Below, piece by piece: positions 1-10,174 of a stretch of DNA of 62,268 nt. This stretch comes from Methylocella tundrae (GTDB lineage Bacteria; Pseudomonadota; Alphaproteobacteria; Rhizobiales; Beijerinckiaceae). The translations under genes were made by a program, and so were the position numbers. How positions within the stretch are numbered: the first letter of the stretch is position 1; each line of letters begins with the position of its first letter. The stretch covers positions 1 to 62,268 of the forward strand of contig NZ_CABFMQ020000082.1 of assembly GCF_901905185.1 (NCBI RefSeq), written 5' to 3'. The notes under the pieces were generated by a model. It saw only the letters and a list, made by a program, of their open reading frames with translations, did not search any database and was not told the DNA's origin.

Positions 1-1
1 C

Positions 2-127
2 TTCAACAAGATCAAGCACTACCGCGGCGTCGCCACGCGCTACGACAAACGAGCCGACAATTTCCTCGCCGGAGTCAAGCTCGCCTCAATACGCATCTGG
101 TTGCGCCATAATGAGTCGATGACCTAG
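2..127 (+). mobile_element. IS5-family transposase, C-terminal fragment
   Basis: The first bases encode the last 41 residues of a DDE transposase and end at a TAG. The peptide contains HYRGVATRYDKRADNFLAG followed by an IRIWLR tail, the standard C-terminus of IS5-family transposases (the ATRYDK segment lies just after the catalytic Glu helix). The rest of the element is outside the window. Its right end must lie shortly after position 127, but I could not identify the terminal inverted repeat. The neighbouring NACHT gene on the opposite strand runs into it, so its final codons are antisense to this transposase. Confidence 0.85.
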
Positions 128-3100
128 AGCATCGTTCTTGGGATTGGCCGACTGCATGACCTTCGGCCAAAAACTCCGATCGGCGAAGCTGCCTTCCTCT
201 CTCGCAAGGCGGAAGAGAACCCACGTCTCCAGTACGCGGACATCCACGGTGGTCAATGTCCTCGCCCATTCTTCCACTTGCGACCAATCCCGGTCCATTG
301 GGTCCAGCTCGGGCTGGGGATTGACTACCACGAGCTTTCTTTCGGCGATGCGCGAGGCGCGGGATATCAAACCGCCCCGCGTGACGGCAGACAAGGCTCG
401 CTGCCCGGCGGCGCACAGGAGCGCGAGCGATCCGAACCCCGGAATCTCGAATAGGGAAGCGGCGCCGCCGGGAGTCGGTATCTCGTGGGCGCCTTTCTTC
501 ACGAAGAGGTCTCTGACCGCGGATTCGAGGCTTCGGGCATCCTTGGCGGCGAGTATGCGGCTTCTGGCGCGCGATGCCTCGATGATCGAGCGCGCGGCGC
601 GCATCTCCGCCTCGGTCCCGTCGCGCAGCGCGGCGAGACGATCGAATTCCTCGACCGCGGTATAGCTCTCCGGAGTGTCGTAGCGTTCGAGCCAGGGCGG
701 ATCGTCGCGACCGAATAGCGCACGCCAGCGCAGATGCTGCAGGAAGCGGTCGCTCAGCCGATGATCGTTCGAATCCAGAGCCGCCGACAGCAGATATTCC
801 TTGAGTTCGTTCGCGGCATCCAAGGGTAGCTCCCGGGCCAGATAGTCGTACAAGCCGGCGAAGCGGTCGTTCCCGGCCAATTCGAACCGCTTCGTGGAAT
901 CGGCCTCCAGCAACGCGAAATGTAGGTAGAAATCAGAAACCTTCTCGTGCCTGAAGTCGTACTCCGCCACGTACCCACCTGCGGTTTTGAGGCTGATCCG
1001 TCTGACCTGCTTCCTTTCTTCCATGATCGCGACGTATTCGCCGAACGCCGTCGTGTCGATCTCTGGCTTGCCGTTTTCGCGCGCTTCCAACGCCGATCTG
1101 GAGAAGGCGCTGATGGGAAACGGCCGACGCAAATCCGCCTGGCAGTCTTCGTCGACCAGCCGGAATTGTTGTTCGCGCAGTCGAAAAGGATCCGGATCGA
1201 TATCGAGCGACAGCAGAACGGCTGCCGTATCGAGATCCATCGGGTTCGCCAGCGTAGCGATAAAGCTGGTCAGGATTGCACGATCTGGGGAGGTCGCCGT
1301 CCCCCCTTGCGGGCTTCCGACTACTTCCTCTGACAATCGATCAAGGAAGATATCGATGCTTCGGGTGTAGTTTTCGCTACGGATGGGAGCTTTGGCATCC
1401 AGCGTGGGTTCGCGGCCCACCAAGAACTCTCTCATCTGATTTTTGGTCAGAGGAAGGAGATAGTAGGTTGCGAGCTTTCTCGGCAACGAAATGCCGACCT
1501 CCTGCGAGGTCACGAAGATGTTTGCGGTCGGATGGCCGACGATGAACTGAACTATCTTTTCCTGAAGGGCCCGATCGACCTCGTTCAGGCCGTCGACGTA
1601 GATGTCCAGGAGACCGGACTGGATGAGCGACAGTATGAGATCGGTATCGCGGCCGAGCCCGGGAAAGCGGTCGCACACGGTCGAAGCGAGATCCTCGCCG
1701 CACTCCGAGGCGCGCAGGTAGGCGAAGGGCGTTCTCGTCGCCGCGTTGGTTGCGAGGACATGCCTCAGGTAGCTCGTCTTGCCGCGTCCGGAAGGACCGA
1801 AGAGACACGTCGGGCCCTTCCAGGCGGCCAGGCCGCTGACGATCGGCTCGGGTGCGATTTTCAATCGGCCGGAAAGTGCCGCGGTCTCGGCTTCCTTCAG
1901 GTCGACGACGACGTCCGAAAGGTTGAGTTTGATGACGTGCGAACTCGGATAGTAAGGACCTTCCTTCGTTCCGAGGGAGACGCGCCCGAGCTCGCCCAGC
2001 ATACCGTCCGCGAAGGGCGCAAACAGCAACCGCCTTAGCGGCCCGATCCAGACCAGAAGGATGTCGACGTAGCCCAGGCCCAGGCTCTTCCGTGCCAACG
2101 GGTTGTAGAAGACGTGCGTCCGAACCCTTTTCGACCTGCGATAGGCGACGAGCAGGATGCCCCAGAAGGTCAAATGAACGATCACGATCGCCGGAATCGC
2201 CAACAGAAGCAGGAATCCCACACGGACCAGCCACGTCCTCCTGATGGGCCAGACCTGGTCGGGCAACAGGCGGGACAACTCGGTATCCCATTCCCATAGT
2301 TGCTTGGTGTCCGCGAGGTTCCAGCCCGCGTGCGGCGCGAGCGCGGTCGCTCGCGACGCCATCTTGCGACGGAGCAGATCTCCGAGCGCATCGCTCTTCG
2401 ACTTGGACCACAATTCGAAGAGCGTCTTAAGCTGTTTCGAAGGTTCGTCCTGCGTAGCCAGCGTTCCGTCGCGAAGCGACAGAAGCCACAGCATATCGCC
2501 TTGTTCGGTCAGGACCGCTGATTTCGATGGCGCCAGCCATGCCACGCACGCGGGCGCCCAGTCTTCGTTCTGGTAGCTTTCCGCCGTCGACAGCTCCAAC
2601 GATCGGATCGCGAGCCGATCGTCGGAAAACGGTCCCAACGTGGCGGCATCGGCGCAGACGCCGGTCGTGCTGCCGTGCTTCGAAGGTAGCGCACGCATCA
2701 GCGAATTCGCGAATCTGTCTGGGTCGATGCTCATGGAGTTGGGGCGCGGTCCGAGGGCCCGCACGCCCCTCCCCCGAAGGCCCTCGATGGAGAATCTATC
2801 CAAGAGCCAGCCGACCCGCTCCTGGCTGAACAAGGATGCGCGATCGTTGCTCAGGGTCGAAGCCCGCGTGAAGGCACGGAGAGCCTTGGCTGTGGGTTCG
2901 TCCGGGGCGTCGGACGGCTCGATGCGAAGTCTACTCGTCGCGTCGAACGTGTCGACCAGACCCTGCACGTGATCCGTGAGCATCAGGACGTCGAACGCGC
3001 TCCTCGCGACGTCGAGATCGGCTGCGCTGGATGACAGCGATACCAGCTGGCCCATATCGCGATCCGTCCACCCATTCGGTCGAGCCGTCAGGCGGAGTAC

Positions 3101-4666
3101 GGTAAGGATGGCCTTCTTGTTGCGTTGGATATGGTCCGTAAGGGACTCTTTATCGTCCGGCCTGAACACCAGGCGGAGCTGGGACAGCATGGGATCGTCG
3201 GAGGGCAGCGCTTCGATCAAGGCTGCAACCAACGGCTCCAGATTGTCGCGACGTGCGAGATCGACCAGAGTGCCGGGGTCCGATGCAAAGGCCCGCCGGG
3301 TCGCTTGAGCGGCCTGCAAGATGTTGCGGACCGTCTCGGTCCCGGTGCCTGGCTCATCGGGAGACGCGTTGGCGGAGTTTGCCTGCCGGGCCAGTGCGGT
3401 CGCATAGGCGTGGGCGGCGGCGGTGCCGAGTCGGGATGTCGCGGCATCAAGGCTCTTCCCTATGGTCTCGGCGGAACAGGGAGGGCCGTTCTGCGATCGC
3501 GCGAGGTTCGAGAGCAGGCTCGTCAAGATCGTAGCGGCATCCGCCGCGTTCGCATTGGGCCAGATCGCGGCAGCCGGAGCAAGGACATCGCACCGCCCCG
3601 ACGCTAACATCTTCTGAAGCGGCAGGTCTGCGATCCGCGCTCTGAGTATAGCCAGCGATCCGGGAACGGCCGCCATGGCACTCAATGCGGCGTATCCGCT
3701 GTCGGAGATCCAGAAGGATTCATCCGCGCGGTGGCGCTCGATGAGAGCGGTCGCGGTGTCGGGGACAACCACTAGCAGAAGTCTCAGCGATTCGTCCCAG
3801 ATGCCGGGCTCTCCGGCCTGCTCGACGATTCTCGTCAGGGCCGGCGCAAAAGCTGCGGCGCGTTCGAACGGAAGGCTCGATATGCGCGCGAGCGCGGCGC
3901 GCAGGCCCCCTTGATCCGAGCTGCCGAGAGCTTCGGACAGTTCCGCGTTCGTTACCTCCAGTCCCCGCGCCACCGCGTATCTGAAGGCCAGAATGCGCGC
4001 CTTCGGGTTGCTCGCCGATCGCAGGCCGAGCACGTAGTTTTCGGTGGCCGCGAGGATTTCGGGAAACGATGCAATCCGCTCAACGAGTTCGTCGCTCGTG
4101 CCGTTCGAAGGGTCGATTGCCCGTGCGATCAAAGCACGCTGCGCAGTCGGCGGCGCCGTTTGCATTCGTCGAAGGACTTCGTCGATTGGCCTGCCGTCGA
4201 CCATGCCTCGATCGTCGAATGCGAGCGTTTTTGCCAGCGCATCGGCCAGTGTAGGCAATTCTTTGGTAAGTCGAGCGTACAGGTCGCGATTGTCGGAAAA
4301 ATTCGATCGGACGCGCTTCTCGAGCGCTGCTTGCACCTCTTTCCTTGACATGATCGTATCGACAGTCTTTGGCCAGAAATCATCTCCTGGCTCGAGAACT
4401 TCCGCGTGCTTGGCTGCTAATGCTCCCAGGACGCTGGGAGACAGATCGATCGGAGCCGACAGAAGCTTCACCACGCCGGTAACGAGCCGATCTTCGGTTC
4501 TGTCGGGTAGGCCCGACCGGGCGAGCGACGGCATCGCGCTGCAGATGACCATCGACAGGACGTACGATACGGCGAGGGCAGCTCGACCGATTTTGCGCTC
4601 CCTGCGCGCGTTCGACCGAATGGTTTGGCTAAACCATTTGGGCGGTCTGCCGCAGAACCCGAACAT
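86..4666 (-). CDS. Large membrane-anchored NACHT-type P-loop ATPase
   Basis: About 1526 residues from the ATG at 4666. An ATG at 4708 is also open, but its first 14 codons are the relic of lysR. A positively charged stretch followed by a hydrophobic segment (about residues 26-52) looks like a signal peptide or anchor. Next come about 750 mainly helical residues without a recognised domain, then a strong transmembrane segment (about 815-842). The ATPase follows, with Walker A GPSGRGKTS near residue 957 and an acidic Walker B IYVDGLNEVD about 60 residues later, a NACHT/STAND-type pattern. By topology the N-terminal part would be extracytoplasmic and the ATPase cytoplasmic. The last 13 codons are antisense to the IS5 transposase, so the native C-terminus is probably lost. 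A defence role is inferred from family and context only. It lies directly behind the truncated lysR on the same strand. Confidence 0.7.
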   Translation of the reverse strand: MFGFCGRPPKWFSQTIRSNARRERKIGRAALAVSYVLSMVICSAMPSLARSGLPDRTEDRLVTGVVKLLSAPIDLSPSVLGALAAKHAEVLEPGDDFWPKTVDTIMSRKEVQAALEKRVRSNFSDNRDLYARLTKELPTLADALAKTLAFDDRGMVDGRPIDEVLRRMQTAPPTAQRALIARAIDPSNGTSDELVERIASFPEILAATENYVLGLRSASNPKARILAFRYAVARGLEVTNAELSEALGSSDQGGLRAALARISSLPFERAAAFAPALTRIVEQAGEPGIWDESLRLLLVVVPDTATALIERHRADESFWISDSGYAALSAMAAVPGSLAILRARIADLPLQKMLASGRCDVLAPAAAIWPNANAADAATILTSLLSNLARSQNGPPCSAETIGKSLDAATSRLGTAAAHAYATALARQANSANASPDEPGTGTETVRNILQAAQATRRAFASDPGTLVDLARRDNLEPLVAALIEALPSDDPMLSQLRLVFRPDDKESLTDHIQRNKKAILTVLRLTARPNGWTDRDMGQLVSLSSSAADLDVARSAFDVLMLTDHVQGLVDTFDATSRLRIEPSDAPDEPTAKALRAFTRASTLSNDRASLFSQERVGWLLDRFSIEGLRGRGVRALGPRPNSMSIDPDRFANSLMRALPSKHGSTTGVCADAATLGPFSDDRLAIRSLELSTAESYQNEDWAPACVAWLAPSKSAVLTEQGDMLWLLSLRDGTLATQDEPSKQLKTLFELWSKSKSDALGDLLRRKMASRATALAPHAGWNLADTKQLWEWDTELSRLLPDQVWPIRRTWLVRVGFLLLLAIPAIVIVHLTFWGILLVAYRRSKRVRTHVFYNPLARKSLGLGYVDILLVWIGPLRRLLFAPFADGMLGELGRVSLGTKEGPYYPSSHVIKLNLSDVVVDLKEAETAALSGRLKIAPEPIVSGLAAWKGPTCLFGPSGRGKTSYLRHVLATNAATRTPFAYLRASECGEDLASTVCDRFPGLGRDTDLILSLIQSGLLDIYVDGLNEVDRALQEKIVQFIVGHPTANIFVTSQEVGISLPRKLATYYLLPLTKNQMREFLVGREPTLDAKAPIRSENYTRSIDIFLDRLSEEVVGSPQGGTATSPDRAILTSFIATLANPMDLDTAAVLLSLDIDPDPFRLREQQFRLVDEDCQADLRRPFPISAFSRSALEARENGKPEIDTTAFGEYVAIMEERKQVRRISLKTAGGYVAEYDFRHEKVSDFYLHFALLEADSTKRFELAGNDRFAGLYDYLARELPLDAANELKEYLLSAALDSNDHRLSDRFLQHLRWRALFGRDDPPWLERYDTPESYTAVEEFDRLAALRDGTEAEMRAARSIIEASRARSRILAAKDARSLESAVRDLFVKKGAHEIPTPGGAASLFEIPGFGSLALLCAAGQRALSAVTRGGLISRASRIAERKLVVVNPQPELDPMDRDWSQVEEWARTLTTVDVRVLETWVLFRLAREEGSFADRSFWPKVMQSANPKNDALGHRLIMAQPDAY
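4619..4638. repeat. 20-bp perfect inverted repeat
   Basis: AATGGTTT-GGCT-AAACCATT is perfectly self-complementary in its 8-base arms. It sits 28-47 bases inside the annotated NACHT reading frame, next to the lysR junction. If the true start lies further downstream, it would be a regulator-sized operator in the promoter; otherwise it is an mRNA hairpin close to the start codon. Confidence 0.5.
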
Positions 4667-4694
4667 TAGAGCCAAGGACGCCTCCCAGATCGCC

Positions 4695-5450
4695 CTACGG
4701 CCGCACATAATCCTCGGGCAGATAGGCGAGGCCCAGGCCGTCGAGCGCCCCCTCCAGCGCGAGCGCGATGTCGTTGACGATCAGCTGCCCTTCGACCTTG
4801 ACGTTGAGCGCGCGGCCGCCTTTCTCGAATTCCCAGATGTAGAGACCGCCGCGGGTTGGAAACCGCAGATTGATGCAATTGTGGCCGGCGAGATCGTCCG
4901 GCGTTCGCAACGGCTTGCGTCCGGACAGATAGGCCGGCGAACCGACGGCGGCCATCCGCATGTCGGGGCCGATCCGCACAGCCACCATGTCCCGGGCGAT
5001 GGTCTCGCCGAGCCACACGCCCGCATCGAACCGCTCTGCGACGATGTCGATAAAGCCTGAGTGCACGTTGATCTCGACCGTGATGTCGGGATAGCAGGGC
5101 AACAGCCTGGCGAGCGCCGGACGAAGCAGGGTCTCGGCGGCGTGGATTCCCGTCGTGATGCGAATGGCGCCCGCCGGCTTGTCGCGCAGCTCGCTAAGCG
5201 CGGCGAGCTCCGCCTCGATCCCGTCGAAGTGCGGGCCGATAGCGCCCAGCAATCGCTCTCCGGCCTCCGTTGGCGCGACGCTTCGGGTCGTGCGGGTCAA
5301 AAGGCGTATGCCGAGGCGTTCTTCGAGCGCGCGGATTGCGTGGCTGAGCGCCGACGTCGATACGCCCATCTGCGCCGCGGCCCGGGTGAAGCTCCGCTCC
5401 CGGGCGACACCCAGGAAAGCCAGCAGCTCGTTGATGTTTTGGCGGGTCAT
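4695..5450 (-). pseudogene. LysR-family regulator, C-terminally truncated
   Basis: 251 residues. The N-terminal winged HTH (residues 5-62, with SFTRAAAQMGVSTSALSHAI) and most of the periplasmic-binding-protein-like effector domain are intact. Family members are about 295-300 residues and continue after the segment LAYLPEDYVRP, whereas here TAG follows at once. The last 40-50 residues, part of the second effector subdomain, are therefore missing. The NACHT gene begins exactly at this break. It is divergent from the decarboxylase-like, aldo/keto reductase and alcohol dehydrogenase genes and was presumably their regulator. DNA binding may survive, while inducer response is doubtful. Confidence 0.8.
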
Positions 5451-5452
5451 TG

Positions 5453-5467
5453 TTGAAAAGGATTCAA
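5453..5467. promoter_or_regulatory. LysR-type operator candidate (T-N11-A)
   Basis: TTGAA-AAGGA-TTCAA is a perfect dyad containing the T-N11-A core typical of LysR boxes. It lies just upstream of the lysR start and 80 bases before the decarboxylase-like start, in the only intergenic space between the divergent genes. This is the expected place for autoregulation and target activation. Confidence 0.55.
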
Positions 5468-5546
5468 AAGTTCATCCCGCTTATATGCGCTAATCGGAGC
5501 GTTTCCTAGCGCCCATATTCGGTCCTCCAGAAGGAAGGACGGGATC

Positions 5547-5873
5547 ATGGCGGATGAGAAGAACCCTATGCGGGCTCCGTGGGGCGATATTGCGCCGCGA
5601 TTGACGGAGATTAGCGACGCCATCCTGTTCGACGACATATGGCGACGGCCAGGCCTCAGTCCGCGCGATCGCAGCCTTGTCACCATCGCCAGCCTGATTG
5701 CGCTCTATCGCGGCGACGAGCTGCCATTCCACCTCAACAAGGCGCTCGAGAACGGCGTCACCCGCGATGAGATCGTCGAGGCGATCACTCATCTTGCCTT
5801 CTATTCAGGTTGGCCGACCGCCAGCACAGCCCTCTCGATCGCGCGGCCGATACTCGCCGAGTCAGAGCAATAG
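5547..5873 (+). CDS. Carboxymuconolactone decarboxylase / AhpD-like protein
   Basis: 108 residues, matching the usual size of stand-alone CMD-domain proteins. The helical core runs from LSPRDRSLVTIASLIALYRGDELPFH through NGVTRDEIVEAITHLAFYSGWPTA, the conserved CMD pattern with its histidine. There is no CXXC, so it resembles the PcaC-type rather than the redox AhpD type. The ATG follows a purine-rich GGAAGGA. It is first in a plus-strand cluster with an aldo/keto reductase remnant and an alcohol dehydrogenase, divergent from lysR. In such small LysR-controlled clusters CMD proteins are common, but their substrates are mostly unknown. Confidence 0.8.
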   Translation: MADEKNPMRAPWGDIAPRLTEISDAILFDDIWRRPGLSPRDRSLVTIASLIALYRGDELPFHLNKALENGVTRDEIVEAITHLAFYSGWPTASTALSIARPILAESEQ

Positions 5874-6359
<486 letters not shown>

Positions 6360-6368
6360 GAAAACGTC

Positions 6369-7403
6369 ATGCGCGCAACTGTCATGTACAAGGCTCACGA
6401 CGTCCGGGTCGAAAGCGTTCCAGACGCCGCCATCAAAGCCCCGACCGATGCTGTGATTCGAATTACCCGCGGCTGCATCTGTGGCAGCGACCCATGGCCC
6501 TACAATGACGGACCCAAGGAGAATGGTCAGCGTATGGGGCATGAAGCGATCGGGATCGTCGCGGAAGTCGGCAGCGACGTTCACAAGATCCGGCGCGGTC
6601 AGCTCGTCGTCATGCCCTTCGCCTATTCAGACGGCAGCTGCATGTTCTGCGAGGAAGGGCTGAACACCTCCTGCGTGCATGGCGGCTTCTTCGGCAACGG
6701 CGGCGAGCCTGGGGGCGCGCAGGAGGAGGCGCTGCGCATCCCGCAAGCCGACGGCACGCTCTACCCCTTGCAGGTCGGCGAGGATGACGCGCTGACGCCT
6801 TCGCTGCTCACGCTCTCCGACGTGATGGGCACCGGCCACCATGCGGCGGTGACGGCGCGAGTCGCGCCGGGCCATAGGGTCGCGGTGGTGGGCGACGGCG
6901 CCGTCGGGCTGTGTGGGGTGATCGCGGCCAAGCGTCTGGGCGCAGAGCAGATCATCATGATGGGGCGTCATCCGGGCCGCACAGCGCTCGCGACGGAGTT
7001 TGGCGCGACCGACATCGTCAGCGAACGCGGCAAGGATGCAATTGAACGGGCACGCGAGCTGACGCAGGGCTTCGGCGTCCACTCTGTTCTCGAATGTGTC
7101 GGGAGCGCGCAAGCGATGGACACGGCGCTGGGCATCGTGCGGCCTGGCGGTGCGATCGGCCGCGTCGGCGTCCCGCACTATGGCCCCATCGACCTCTCGA
7201 CCGCGCCCTTCTACCACAATGTGATCGTCGCCGGCGACCCAGCGCCTGTACGCGCGTATATTGCCGAGCTTCTCCCCGATGTGATGGAGGGCCGCATCGA
7301 GCCCGGACGGGTTTTTGACCGCACCATCAGCCTCGACGAAATCCCCGCCTGCTATCGCCTCATGAACGAGCGGGAAGCGCTGAAGGTGATGGTGCGGCCC
7401 TAG
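6369..7403 (+). CDS. Zinc-dependent alcohol dehydrogenase (MDR family)
   Basis: 344 residues, full length for the medium-chain dehydrogenase family. It should oxidise alcohols or reduce aldehydes in the cytosol using NAD(P). The catalytic zinc site is visible as CICGSD (Cys38, Asp41) and GHE (His58-Glu59). A partial structural zinc lobe, SCMFCEEGLNTSC, follows, and the Rossmann fingerprint GDGAVGLCG begins near residue 173. The C-terminus ends normally. The ATG lies 7 bases after the remnant aldo/keto reductase. No substrate can be inferred beyond the family. Confidence 0.85.
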   Translation: MRATVMYKAHDVRVESVPDAAIKAPTDAVIRITRGCICGSDPWPYNDGPKENGQRMGHEAIGIVAEVGSDVHKIRRGQLVVMPFAYSDGSCMFCEEGLNTSCVHGGFFGNGGEPGGAQEEALRIPQADGTLYPLQVGEDDALTPSLLTLSDVMGTGHHAAVTARVAPGHRVAVVGDGAVGLCGVIAAKRLGAEQIIMMGRHPGRTALATEFGATDIVSERGKDAIERARELTQGFGVHSVLECVGSAQAMDTALGIVRPGGAIGRVGVPHYGPIDLSTAPFYHNVIVAGDPAPVRAYIAELLPDVMEGRIEPGRVFDRTISLDEIPACYRLMNEREALKVMVRP

Positions 7404-7520
7404 ATCAGCGATCAGAGCCGCTTCCGGCGCGTCCACATGAGAGAATTGCCCCTTCCGAACCGAACGACCGATTTCCGCGCTGAGCTGATTGTCCGCATCG
7501 AGAAATCTTTGGAAATGGCA

Positions 7521-7919
7521 TTACGTCTTCTCCGCTGTTCCCTGCTGAGCGTCTCCCAGATCCTCCGGGATCTCCTGCCGCAGCCTCGGCCCCTGACTGA
7601 GCCGGCAGCCGAGCGTGGCGACAAAGCTGTCGTACCGGGCGCCCGCCTTCGCCCGCGCCGCCTGCGCAGCGGGCTCTGGCAGCGGCGGTGTGGTGGCCAG
7701 CCAGAAACGGATGAACAGCGCCAGCGTCTCAATGCCGATGCCGACATCCCGTTCGAGCCGGGCCAAGCGCCGGTCTTGCTGGTCGAGGCGCTTGGCGATC
7801 GCGGCCTCGGCGATCAGCGGCATCGGCTGCTCGCGCCGGGCGGCATAGGCTGAGAGCGTCTTCATGACATCGGGATCGAGATAGACAGACATCTGGGCTT
7901 TCTTCTTCGGCCTGGCCAT
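7521..7919 (-). CDS. CopG/RHH-like protein of the conjugation region
   Basis: 132 residues. The N-terminus, KKKAQMSVYLDPDVMKTLSAYAARR, is a ribbon-helix-helix pattern (short strand then two helices). It is followed by a coiled, charged segment and an Ala/Pro-rich tail with a helical hydrophobic stretch, LALFIRFWLATTPPLPEP. It starts 8 bases after the traG stop and is probably co-transcribed with it. In related elements this gene regularly follows traG. It may be a relaxosome accessory or autoregulator; this role is inferred from position. Confidence 0.65.
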   Translation of the reverse strand: MARPKKKAQMSVYLDPDVMKTLSAYAARREQPMPLIAEAAIAKRLDQQDRRLARLERDVGIGIETLALFIRFWLATTPPLPEPAAQAARAKAGARYDSFVATLGCRLSQGPRLRQEIPEDLGDAQQGTAEKT

Positions 7920-7926
7920 CGCCGCC

Positions 7927-9914
7927 TCACAGCCCGAGATCGTCGCTGGGATCGAGCGACGCCTGGCGCGCGACGCCCTGCATGAGATCGTTCATTCGCC
8001 CGATGCGTGGAGCGTCCTCCTCCAGCTCGTCGGCGGCGTCCAGCAAGAACTCATTGTCGAGCGGCTCCTTCTTTTCGATGGATTTCATCCGATCGAGCTC
8101 GGGTTGTCGCCGCCGCTCGGCCGCCCGTGGATTTTCGTCTTCGCCCTGCTCCCCGTCCGGCGATGCTTCGTTGACGACCGGGCGCAACGGCAGGGGCCGC
8201 GCGCTCCAATCGTCGGATCGAGCCTCAGTCTGGACCGCGTTAACGGGCGGCGGCAGGATGCGCTCCTGGAAGCGGGCGTCTTCGTAATAGCGCGCCTTCT
8301 TCGCGCGGATCGGATGAACGCCCGACGCCATGACGATCTCGTCCGACGCCGGAAGCTGCATCACCTCGCCGGGCGTGAGCAGCGGCCGCGCCGTTTCCGA
8401 GCGGGAAACCATGAGGTGGCCGAGCCAGGGCGACAGCCGGCTGCCGGCATAGTTTTTCATCGCCTTCATCTCAGTCGCCATGCCCAACGCGTCCGACACG
8501 CGTTTGGCGGTGCGCTCGTCGTTGGTCGCGAAGCTTACCCGGACGTGGCAGTTGTCGAGGATCGAATTGTTGGGGCCGTAGGCCTTCTCGATCTGGTTCA
8601 GCGATTGGGCGATCAGGAAGCTCTTGATTCCATACCCCGCCATGAAGGCGAGCGCAGACTCGAAGAAGTCGAGCCGGCCCAGCGCCGGGAACTCGTCGAG
8701 CATGAGAAGCAACCGGCGCCGTCCGGCCTTGGCCTGCAGATCTTCCGTGAGCCTCCGGCCAATCTGATTGAGGATCAGGCGGATCAGCGGCTTGGTGCGG
8801 GTGATGTCCGATGGCGGCACCACGAGGTACAGGGTGGTCGGGCGATCTCCGCCGACGATGTCGGCGATGCGCCAGTCGCAGCGCCGCGTCACCTCAGCCA
8901 CGATCGGGTCGCGGTAGAGGCCGAGGAACGACATGGCGGTGGAGAGCACGCCGGACCGCTCGTTGCCGGATTTGTTTAGCAGTTCGCGCGCGGCGCTGGC
9001 GATGACCGGATGCGGGCCAGCCTCGCCGAGATGAGCGGTCCGCATCATCGCCGCCAGCGTCGATTCGATCGGCCGCTTCGGATCGGACAAGAAGGCGCCG
9101 ACGCCGGCGAGCGTCTTGTCCGCCTCGGCATAGAGCACATGCAGGATCGCTCCGACCAGCAGAGCATGGCTGGTCTTCTCCCAGTGGTTTCGCCTTTCCA
9201 GGCTCCCTTCAGGGTCAACCAGAATATCCGCGATGTTCTGGACATCGCGCACCTCCCATTCGCCGCGGCGGACCTCGAGCAGCGGATTGTAAGCAGCCGA
9301 CCTCGCATTGGTCGGGTCGAACAGAAGGACGCGGCCGTGCCGCGCCCGAAAGCCGGCGGTGAGCTGCCAGTTCTCGCCCTTAATGTCATGCACGATCGCC
9401 GAGCCCGACCAGGTCAGCAGCGAGGGGATGACCAGCCCGACGCCCTTCCCCGAGCGGGTGGGCGCGAAGCACAGGACATGCTCCGGCCCATCATGGCGGA
9501 GATAGGCGCGCTCGAACCGGCCAAGCACCACGCCATCCGACCCGAGCAACCCTGCCTGGGCGATCTCCTTCGCCTCGGCCCAGCGCGCCGAACCATAGGT
9601 CTCGACGTTCCTGGCCTCACGAGCGCGCCAGACTGACATGCCGATCGCGACGGCCGCGGCAATGATTCCTCCTGATGCGGCGATATAGGCGCCTTCCATG
9701 AAGATCGATGGCGCATAGGCGTCATAGGCAAACCACCACCACAGGAAGGCTGGCGGCTGGTAGAATGGGAAGTGAAGCAGTTCGAACCAAGCCCCCCAAG
9801 CTCGGGCTGGAAGCCGAGCCGCCAGGCCGTCCATTCCGTCGCGGTCCACGTCGTCACGAGGACGACCACGAAGACGGTGAGAACCTGGCCCCAGAGAATC
9901 TTGGTTGCCGACAC
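7927..9914 (-). pseudogene. traG: Conjugal coupling protein TraG (VirD4-like), N-terminal frameshift
   Basis: Type IV coupling protein that would link the relaxosome to the secretion channel at the inner membrane. The N-terminus MSATKILWGQ with its first membrane helix begins at 9914, in a different frame from the rest. The remainder has a second membrane region (FLWWWFAYDAYAP), Walker A APTRSGKGVG, and Walker B LLLMLDEFPALG. The frames join at a run of six C (9792-9797 on this strand), where one base is missing or two are extra relative to the family sequence GFQPELG-AWFELL. Unless this is a sequencing error, full-length TraG is not made. An in-frame ATG-started version (upstream to 10116) would lack the native first helix. 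The catalytic part is undamaged. Confidence 0.85.
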
Positions 9915-10174
9915 ATGCCTCTCCTTGTCTGAAAGGAGAGGTCGGGATCAAAATTGGAGGAATGCAAGCTTTCCGGATACGAGTTCCTACCCGGTCGAGC
10001 CGGCGCGAAAAAATACTTGAAGGGGCGTAAGCTGCGGTTTTGGGCGCGTCACAGCGGAGAGCTTCGCGCTCGCCCGCGGCGCGGCCAATAGCGTCCTCCG
10101 TCAACTCAAGACACACAGGCAGCGGATGCGCTTGCGCTCCCGGTTATCGCCGCGGCGATCTGTGCTGAGACGTC

